DNA from: Aphrocallistes beatrix
Taxonomy: Eukaryota > Porifera > Hexactinellida > Sceptrulophora > Aphrocallistidae
NCBI GenBank assembly: GCA_963281255.1
Contig: OY725505.1
Location: 2,170,001-2,234,000, forward strand
Direction: 5' to 3'
DNA length: 64,000 nucleotides
Position numbers and translations under genes: made by a program. Positions 56,446 through 64,000 of the stretch are shown here, piece by piece (positions within the stretch are counted from its first letter, which is position 1; each line of letters opens with the position of its first letter). The notes below the pieces were generated by a model. It did not search any database. It was not told where the DNA came from and saw only the letters and a program-made list of their open reading frames with translations.

Positions 56446-57369
56446 GTAATTTTTGATGTATGATGTATCGATATATCATATAGTAGCATTTATGCAATAT
56501 ATATTCCTAAATAGGAACAGTTTATGTCGCAATTTTAAGTTTATTTTAATTGTACTAGTAGCATATCTTTTATCCAAAATATATTAGAAGAATTTTCATT
56601 TAGATGCAAAAGAAGAAAATCGCAAATGCTTTTTATTCATAATTATTTACTTGTATAAAATTAAAATGAGAAAATTTGGAAGATACAAGTAATCACAAAG
56701 TGGTAATTCTATCATGAGTCGTCTTTTTCATCTGAGACTCGAACTTGCAAGATTCTTCGTTTTACCCAAATTCAGGATTCTTTGACGTGCAGTTTCTTAT
56801 TACTCTTCATAAAATGCTGAATTTTGGCACACCGGAGTATTTTGTCGCTAACTAGAGCAAGTTCGAGTCTATTATGCATAATTGTTCATCTAATGCGACA
56901 AGGTCCTATGCTGAAAGTTTTGATCCTGCATGGACAAATTTTCCATGGAATATTGGTCCCGGAGACCATTTTTTCACAGTTAACCCGATTTCTCCAATTG
57001 AGGATGTATGTATTGTATCAAAATTAGATAAGCTAAACATGTAGTATATATCTAATTAGAATTCTAATTAGATAGTCAATGAAAAACTCAGAATAAAAAT
57101 TCTGTTGATTTTCGATATTACTGGTAACATCTTCACCCAGAAGTTTGGGGTCTAAATGAATTTTAACCCTAGCATTTAAACCTGAATCTTCCTATAAGGA
57201 TTTATTAAATAATTTGAAGAGACTTGGTTGGTAGGGCAGTTTTCACTCATTTTGTGGAATGTATTCGGCACACACACACTGTCCTAGAACTAATAATAAA
57301 CTAGTGGGATGGCATAATAAATTAAAAAGAATGACTCGAAAAGTGCAGTAAATATCTACGAAATTACAA
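56446..57369. other. Intron with an inverted repeat partner
   Basis: ATTATGCATAATTGTTCATC and TAATGCGACAA at about 56872-56905 is the inverse of 57378-57410, so the two may be ends of one element. The rest is AT-rich without assigned features. Confidence 0.45.
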
Positions 57370-57560
57370 AAAAATGTATAATTGTCGCATTAGATGAACA
57401 ATTATGCATAATTGTTGTGAAATGAACAATTATGCATAATTGTTGTGAAATGAACAATTATGCATAATTGTCGTATTAAATGAACAATTATGCATAATTG
57501 TTGCGAAATGAACAATTTTGCATAATTGTCGACAATTATGCATAATTGTTGATTTCGCAA
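57370..57560. repeat. 28-29-base tandem repeat
   Basis: About six copies of a unit containing GCATAATTGTTGTGAAATGA followed by ACAATTAT. Each unit carries the palindrome ATTATGCATAAT. Variants replace TTGTGAAA by TCGTATTAA or TTGCGAAA. Confidence 0.9.
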
Positions 57561-58411
57561 ATTTGTCCTAACATATACACTATACAAAATGGAAGCCAGT
57601 TAATCGGTACTCGGTTAATCTGATATTTGAGTATTCTGACAATATACTACAAGAACATTTTTTTATATTGATTAATCAAGGCTGAACATGATTTGAGATC
57701 CCGATTAAGCAATTGAAAGTTAATTTTCCTCGGTTAATCGGGATAGGAGGCAATTAAACGGAGATTTTCAAGAATGGAAGTATAATTATTTTGAACTTCT
57801 CCCATAAATTTGAAAAGTTATGAATAAAAAATCAGGGATTTACTTTCTCCTTTTTGCTACTTAATACAAATAGGGCTAAGAGTACAGCTGCATCGTCGTT
57901 TCACATCACGTTCACCGCTATCGATGCCCTTTATCATCTTGGATTCGGCTGTTGATACTGGGAAGTCGCATATATTAGTTCTATGAAATGTGAGAATTGC
58001 AGAGGGACAAGATGCACAAACTCCACTCAAATTGAATTGGAACTAGATCAGGAGTTGATTGAAATATCAGAAGATTCGACTTTTTAATTACTAATATACG
58101 TGTTCCATTAATAAATTGAGACATAGCCTACTCTATATAAAACCTTGTATCAATCAAGCTTATTAAACCACAACTATACGTATGTATAGTATGAATTTTG
58201 CATGATAAGTATAAGCTCCACCATAGCCTACTCGGGAAAGCGGAATAAGGCCGAATTATCATTTTGGATCTAGACTCTAGAGGAAGAATGGTTTTAATTT
58301 GGATTTTATTTGGAATGGAATTTATTTCATTTCTGAGATATTTCGGATTGCTAGGGAAATTTTGCTCCAAATACTGCGTGTGACATATCAAATTGATGAA
58401 TTTTTAGTGAT
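57561..58411. other. Intron, nothing assigned
   Basis: AT-rich DNA. CGGTTAATC words near 57600 and 57730 are weakly inverted and may mark a degraded MITE. Confidence 0.4.
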
Positions 58412-59044
58412 GTTGTGTAGATCCGTGAGATCGTAGATCCATGAGATTCTTATACTACAAAACTATGGATGATTTTGTACTGTAGAATCGTTAGATTTCG
58501 TTTCGCTTAATCAAATGTCTTTGCGGTTCAATAGGTTTATCGTAACTTCTTAACCGTCGCCAAAAATTGTGGCACACGACACAATTTAAATACCAAAAAT
58601 GGGGACGCAGCATTTGTCCGAATTTCTAAGTTGTCATTTGTCGGATCGTAATTTAGAATATTGTCATTTGTCCGAATCGTAATTTTAGTTTTTTTAGAAC
58701 AATTTGGAAATGATATCAGAAACAAGTGACAATATTCCAAGTTACAATTCGGACAAGTGACAATATTCCAAGAATTGATTCGGACAAATGACAATATTCA
58801 AAGAGTCGATTCAGACAGATGACAGTTGGTGCAATTCGGATAAATGCATGTGCCTCTTTAAAAATATCTCTTTAAATGCGATTTTGACATAGTAAATTGT
58901 GTCATGTGCCACAATTTGGGGGCGATGGTTATGAGGTTACGATTAAACCTATTGAACCACAAGTCCATTTGAGTAAGCAAAGCGAAATCTCACGATTCTA
59001 CGGATAATCTCATAATTCTAGGTACAAAATCATCCATGGTTATG
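58412..59044. mobile_element. Second copy of the AGGACT-type hairpin MITE, interrupted
   Basis: Starts GTTGTGTAGATCCGTGAG as in 9820, shares ACTATGGATGATTTTG and TAACTTCTTAACC words, and has the inverted second half up to CATCCATGGTTATG. It is interrupted at about 58588-58865 by another repeat (GCATTTGTCCGAATTT and TTCGGATAAATGCATG ends). It is cut off on the right by the mariner-like MITE at 59047. Confidence 0.75.
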
Positions 59045-59046
59045 TA

Positions 59047-59490
59047 CGAGGGTCGCTCGATAAGTTTTGAGCCTGGAGTAGTTGCTTCCATTTGATTGTG
59101 TTGAAAATTCCTAGGATTATTCATCTACCTATTATTACTTGTATCTTTGGCTTTGAGTTAGATTGGACAAGTTTCTAAAATATCATGCCACATATAATGG
59201 AGTGTCCTTGTGGACTCCGACACATTTGCAAGCCATTTCCTATGGAATTTATTTAATTTCTTTATGGAAAAATGATAGTTGGGAACAATCTTTTGATAAT
59301 TCAATATTATCAATGATGCGATATATTCACAATCCGAGGTTCTATTCTATGATTATCATATTTAATTTTCGTTTGTAAAACTTAAATAAATGTTCAAAGA
59401 TATTCCAATTCAACACTAGTAGCTGTGTTTTCATAGATGCTAATACAAAATATCTTAGACATCTTCATCACAATATTTTAGAAAGTTTTA
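59047..59490. mobile_element. Mariner-like MITE, right-truncated
   Basis: Starts CGAGGGTCGCTCGATAAG after TA and is very close to 7009 onward for over 350 bases. The right terminal repeat is lost near 59490. Confidence 0.8.
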
Positions 59491-59606
59491 AGTTAATTAG
59501 GATACCTGCTTAAAACAAATAATACGTTTTCTATCTCAATTTGTCCATATTTTCTGATAAATAACTAGACAAAGATTTATTTTTTATTTCAAATTGTTTC
59601 CTTTAG

Positions 59607-59736
59607 ACAGAGACACGTTATGGAATGCATTTCGAGACGTTTAGAGAATCTCCAATCAAAAGTAATTATTTGTAGTGAACCTAAAGTTCATCAGCGCCAT
59701 GAAGCTTTATTATTAATGATTATATATTCAATTGAA
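59607..59736 (+). CDS. RNF213: RNF213-like exon
   Basis: Acceptor TCCTTTAG, donor GAA/GTAAGT, 130 bases; phase 2 in, phase 0 out. It encodes QRHVMECISRRLENLQSKVI, then PKVHQRHEALLLMIIYSIE. It continues the post-RING helical region. Too short to be a long open frame; located by splice sites and phase. Confidence 0.8.
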
Positions 59737-59930
59737 GTAAGTTATTGGTTTTAAATATCTATTTATATGCTATTGGGTGTAGAATTAGTACTAATACAAA
59801 TTAAAATATACGTGATATATATATATATATATATAGAACTCTCCTATTATAGAATTGGGAATTTAAAACTTTTAATGTGTATTAATAATTAATATAGATC
59901 TGATACAAATACTTTCAAAATGTATTTCAG

Positions 59931-59984
59931 GAAAATTACGATTTTAAATGGTATATGTTTAAAAAGTGTCAAAAACTTATTCAG
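59931..59984 (+). CDS. RNF213: RNF213-like 54-base exon
   Basis: Acceptor GTATTTCAG, donor CAG/GTAAGG; phase 0 both sides. It encodes the 18 residues ENYDFKWYMFKKCQKLIQ. Both splice sites are strong and the frame fits the flanking exons. Confidence 0.75.
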
Positions 59985-60290
59985 GTAAGGACATGTACAT
60001 GCAAGGGGCGGCGCCAGCGGAACGCCACTGGTAGAGCATAGGTAAGACACATTTTGGGACACAGCTATTTAAACTGGGGAAACATATTACCAAAAATATA
60101 GTAGTTGGTGTAATAGTTGTGTTTTCATGGTATATTTTGAATAGTATTCATCCTGTAGCTTAAAGAGCGATGGATGGAACTTCTTGTTTGCCATCGGGTG
60201 TGCGAAACACTAGAAAAATATTTTTTGTTGCAACAAAATTATTAGAGCTGTCCAAGAGAAGGAATAATTAATATATATTTAATTCTCTAG

Positions 60291-60665
60291 GATTCGTATT
60301 TATTTTCTATTGAAGAAATGTCAAAAGAACAACGAATAGTATATATTTCAAGCATGTTAGAAAGCCTTGACGAAAATTCTTTATGTCAAGAGAAGATGTT
60401 GGATAGTTTGCAATCTGTTGCAATGTTTCGATTCCTATCTCTTTCCATGTCAGGTTTTATTCCATTTGAATCCCCAACAGAATCTCAAATTCATGACCTA
60501 TTTCTACAGTATAAAACATTGATTGAGTTAAATTGTCATGAAAATGTTCATGATTTTTTCTATAGAGCTGTTTATCAGCGAATTGGTTTTGATCTACATA
60601 TATTTTGTGAAACTAATGCTGAATTCTTGTGGATAATCCCAGAATATAAACGAATTTCGGATCAG
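60291..60665 (+). CDS. RNF213: RNF213-like exon, last in the window
   Basis: Acceptor TTCTCTAG, 375 bases, phase 0 both sides. It encodes DSYLFSIEEMSKEQRIVYIS, a long helical stretch, and ends EFLWIIPEYKRISDQ. The final W-x-P-x-x---Q segment corresponds to the HQWVFP-type segment of RNF213. The donor CAG/GTTTCT is weak. The following exons and the RZ zinc finger region are outside the window. Confidence 0.82.
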
Positions 60666-61354
60666 GTTTCTTTTAGTTTTTTTTCATATAAACTATGAAC
60701 TAATTTTATGCTCAAGTAATAGTTCCTGAATTTAATATGTTTAGTATACTTCCTATATATCCTTACTATAAAACTCACGTAATGAAGAATGCTGTCACTT
60801 GTCAGAATGGTTTTTTAAGAATGCTGTTTTTATTTCGTGGGGGGTGGGTGATTGTCATTTATTATTTGGTAGAATGAATGGGAGAATGAAAGTAGTGATT
60901 CTTTGATTTCATTCAAAGAAATATCAGTGACGAAACATCCGCCATTCCTTAAAAACCATTCTGACAAGTGACAGCATTCTTAAAAAACCATTCTGGCAGG
61001 TGACAACTAGGATAATTCTGACAAATGACAGCTTCGAAATTCTGACAAATGCATGTATCCCCTGAAAACTACCACAGCCTACGTAACTATAGCATACTCA
61101 CGGTACGAATTTTACTTCACCATGGATTAAGTCTATTTTGTAAACAAACCATATTGTTTGAAATAAATTTGACCACGATAAAATGCAGTGTTAATAATAC
61201 TCCAACAAAGGTTACAGGGTCAGCCAGTCAGTATCTCGAAACAACGGTAAAGAAGAAGCGATAATTGATTGAAATTGCTCTAGAAATCCAAGAGTGCGTG
61301 TTACTTAGGTCATTTCATAAGTACTGAGCCGTGATCTGTATTCAGAAGTTAGTG
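60666..61354. other. Intron with a short inverted-repeat element (60760-61075)
   Basis: AATGCTGTCACTTGTCAGAA near 60788 pairs with CATTCTGACAAGTGACAGCA near 60958. It begins with TCCTTACTATAAAACTCACG, resembling the GC-ended elements' 5' terminus, and ends near GACAAATGCATGTATCCCC. It is related to the insert at 58588-58865. Confidence 0.55.
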
Positions 61355-61654
61355 AAAACAAGCGCGCTTCGATTGCTTGCGCTGCGCGGCTGGCGGGCAC
61401 AAAGTGTCCGCCGGAGGCTCCCTTCGGTCGCCTAGAGTCACATTGGTTAATTATAAGGGAGATATCATCTCTAAATATGTCTGGCCTACTGCTATAATCG
61501 ATATCACTCGAAAAATCACCAAATTTGTCAATTTTAAAAATTTTGATGAGTAATGATGACGTCATAACAAAGCGATGAGACATCATTTTTTGATAATAGT
61601 TGCATCATATGTGAGATATGTTAGTATACATCCTTACTATTAAAACTCGATTAA

Positions 61655-61691
<37 letters not shown>

Positions 61692-62397
61692 GTAACGAAT
61701 TGATTGAAGAAACTGCCTGTCATAGAAAGCTAATTTTTAGCATGTGGGAATTTTTTTTACTATGGCTCCAGTAAGTTCTGAGCTCAGAGCAAAATATCGG
61801 CTCATCATGGAATTATGACGTCATTGTCACATTTTTTAAAAGTTAAGCAACAGAGTTATTCGAGGATAACTCAGCCATTATAGGGGATAGAAGGCTGAAA
61901 TTTTAATAGAATATGTATACTAACTCACATATGATGCAACTATCATCAAAAAATGATGATTCATCACTTTGTTATGACGTCATCATTACGCAGCAAAAAA
62001 AATTGTGGTGATTTTAGGTGATTTTTCTAGTGATATCGATTATCACAGTAGGACAGACATATTTAGAGATGCTATCTTCCATATAATCAACCAATGTGAC
62101 CCCAGGCGACCAAAGTGAGCCACCGACGGACACAAAGTGTCCGTCAGCCGCGCAGCGAAAGCAAGCGAAGCGCGCTTGTATTCTATTAAAATTTCAGCCT
62201 GTTATCTCCTATAATGGCTGAGTTATGCTCGAATAACTGTATTGCTTGACTTTTAAAATGCTGACAATGACGTCATAGTTCCATGATGAGTCGACATTTT
62301 GCTCTGAACTCAGAACTTACTGGAGGCATAGTCTAAATACTCCCACATGCCAAAAATCAGCTTTCTGCTCCCGGTAGTTTCTTCAATCAATTCGTTA
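61355..62397 (-). mobile_element. GC-ended element, family A, host of a nested copy
   Basis: The GC terminus lies at 61357 and the body runs to 61630. It is interrupted by a plus-strand family A copy (61631-62180) and resumes at 62181 with TTCTATTAAAATTTCAGCC up to CAATTCGTTAGA. The join ATACA/TTCTATTAAA matches intact copies, so the empty site is known. Confidence 0.85.
61631..62180 (+). mobile_element. GC-ended element, family A, complete nested copy (550 bp)
   Basis: Begins TCCTTACTATTAAAACTCG, then TC and TA microsatellite, then the usual body, and ends GCGAAGCGCGCTTGTA. It is inserted in another family A copy of opposite orientation without visible target duplication. It has hairpin GGACACAAAGTGTCC near the 3' end and no coding capacity. 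These traits suit a non-autonomous Helitron-like element. Confidence 0.85.
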
Positions 62398-62401
62398 GAG
62401 G

Positions 62402-64000
62402 CAGGGCCGGCGGAAGCGGGGCGGCTGGGGCGGCCCGGGCCGCCCCACTTTTTGTGTGAATTTTTGGTACAGGACGTACAGCGGAACCCCTCTTAGCGAC
62501 CACCTCAGAATAACGAACATTGTTCTGGAACGAAACCCTATTTTCAACCCCAGAAATACGACCAAAATACAAATTACAATTCATTCTTCCAGATCTAGAT
62601 TGTTATTTATTTGTCAAATTAGTATTGTTTTCTATTGATCAATATTTCCAAATCTTGGGCAATAGGAAACAATACAATACTAAATTGACAAATAAATAAC
62701 AATCTAGATCTAATAGTATAAAATGAAAAGAAAAATAAGATGAAATATCAGTTATATATTTGAGTTAGCGCGATGGCTTCATTTGATGGCAATAGCCGAC
62801 TACAAACACCGGCGATCGGTGACAAGCCGCACCAACCTTCCTCTTTTCGCTTTTCCAAACGTGAGTTTGGAAATACCTTAGTGATGAAACGTTCGTTTCA
62901 ACGGAAGTGGTTCGACAGGTGGTCTTGGCTGCACTACGAGGAAAACCTAGACCTTGCCTTCTGTTTTACGTGTGTCACTGCTTACCAAAATAATCTCCTG
63001 CAATCTGCTCATTGCTTGGAACCGACTTTTATATCGACTGGCTTTTCTAACTGGAAGGATGCTATAGCAAAATTTTCTAAGCATGAATGTAGTCTGTCAC
63101 AAAGATTCCGTGCTGAAGACGATTACCCTCCCGCTACAACAAGTGATATCGGTGAAATGCTGTCTTCGCAACTCGCAAAAGAGCGATTGGAGCGTTGCAA
63201 GTGTCTCCTCAATTTGTTATCAAATGCTCGCTTTCTTTCAAGACAAGGACTTGCCTTTCGTGGTGACGTTGAGGAGTCTGATTCCAATTTCATGCAACTG
63301 ATTTATCTCCGTTCTGAAGACAACCGCAAGCTTGTCGACTGGGTTCATCAAAAGACAGACAAGTTTTGGAGCTTTGGGCTGAGTCTTTGGAGCGTGTCAA
63401 GGATACGGAGTTGAAGGCGAGGATACAAGGTGTTGCTGCTCAGATGATGAAATTTGACTACTTTTTTGGCGTTTCTCTTGGTCTGCTGATCTTACGCCAC
63501 ACCGATAACCTCAGCAGAATGTTGCAGAAAGCAGATATGTCGGCAGCAGAAGGTCAAGTTATAACAGCCATGACCGTTTCCACCTTGAGGTCCTCCCGCA
63601 ATGATGCCAGTTTTGATCTATTCTGGCAGAAGATCACTGCTTCAGCAGAAAATCTTCAGATTGATCGTCCAGTTCTACCCCGTCTTCGAAAGGCCCCCCG
63701 CCGATTCTATGATGGAACCGTACCTATCCTTCATGTGACGGTGGAATACTACTTTCGAGAGATTTATTTTGAGGCGCTTGACCTTGCTATTTCCGGCATC
63801 GAAGATCGTTTCAACCAACCTGGTTACCAGACCTATGCAAATGTCCAAGCGCTCCTCCTCAAGGCAGCAGGTGTACAACCATATCAAGAAGAACTTCAAT
63901 TCGTTCTCGACTTTTATGGTACTGATTTTGATTATCTACTCCTTCCAGCGCATTTGGAAATATTTTCAAATAGTTTTCCAGGTGAAGGAAAAATATTTTT
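62402..64000 (+). mobile_element. hAT element, left part (continues past window)
   Basis: The left end CAGGGCCGGCGGAAGCGGGG is hAT-like, followed by a GC-rich stretch (GGCGGCCCGGGCCGCC). A hairpin lies at about 62588-62720 (TCTAGATTGTTATTTATTTG and its inverse). Transposase coding begins at 62773. A pogo-type end (CAGCGGAACCCCTCTTAGCG) near 62478 is a further remnant. The right end lies outside the window. Confidence 0.65.
62773..64000 (+). pseudogene. TTF/ZMYM-type hAT transposase, internally deleted
   Basis: 213 codons from ATG 62773 include the TTF-type zinc-finger region: SFQRKWFDRWSWLHYEENLD, FCFTCVTAYQNN and STGFSNWKDAIAKFSKHECS. It then reads RSEDNRKLVDWVHQKTDK and goes off frame. About 63360 onward, another frame carries LELWAESLERVKDTELKARI and then DNLSRMLQKADMSAAEGQVI, typical of the later transposase. 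The stretch with the first catalytic residues is absent between them, so the copy is deleted and frameshifted. It continues past the window end. Confidence 0.85.

Larger units (their letters stand above)
17401..60665 (+). other. RNF213: RNF213-like gene locus (3'-truncated by window)
   Basis: Eleven coding exons on the plus strand join with consistent phases: 17401-27298, 28585-28720, 29057-29506, 30478-30659, 34504-34958, 35729-35831, 47064-47179, 56221-56445, 59607-59736, 59931-59984 and 60291-60665. Together they give about 4038 codons. The human protein is about 5200 residues, so roughly the last fifth, including the RZ-type zinc-finger region, should lie beyond the window. The joins are predictions from splice signals, open frames and the order of conserved segments. 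The long introns are full of transposons. The position expected to hold the RING finger (between 47179 and 56221) has no recognisable RING exon. Confidence 0.85.

Overview
This is an AT-rich animal (invertebrate metazoan) genomic window. It has spliced genes with GT-AG introns, a Notch-ligand (DSL) gene, a very large RNF213-type AAA+/E3 gene and dense transposon debris. One 200-base assembly gap (Ns) sits at 5951-6150. The species cannot be fixed from the sequence. I see no operons, CRISPR arrays, rRNA or tRNA genes.

Layout. 1-5950: two minus-strand exons of a Notch ligand (N-terminal MNNL region plus a complete six-cysteine DSL domain, split by a 63-base intron), surrounded by hAT-type MITEs, a GC-ended Helitron-like element and a TAA microsatellite. 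6151-17364: almost pure mobile DNA, including a 3.4-kb fold-back palindrome (8459-11824) holding two nested MITEs, hAT, pogo-like and mariner-like MITEs and GC-ended elements. 17401-60665: a plus-strand RNF213-like gene. One 9.9-kb exon encodes 3296 codons from the start to just after the AAA core. Ten smaller downstream exons can be joined in frame and continue past the hinge/E3 region. The gene runs off the window before its C-terminal third. Its introns are filled with Tc1, mariner, pogo, MULE, CR1/L2-like and hAT relics. 60666-64000: further intron with a self-nested pair of GC-ended elements and a decayed TTF/ZMYM-type hAT element that continues past the window end.

The main biological point is the RNF213-like gene. 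AAA3 and AAA4 keep Walker A and B motifs, AAA2 keeps a P-loop, and the hallmark segments of the later AAA region are conserved. The exon before and the exon after the expected RING position splice directly in frame (both junctions phase 2), and I find no RING-finger exon in the 9 kb between them. The locus may therefore encode a RING-less member of the family. The main mobile-DNA point is a set of repeats sharing one GC-rich terminus (ending GCGCGCTTGTA) but with two different bodies and 5' ends. A self-nested pair shows insertion without target duplication, which suggests a Helitron-like mechanism.
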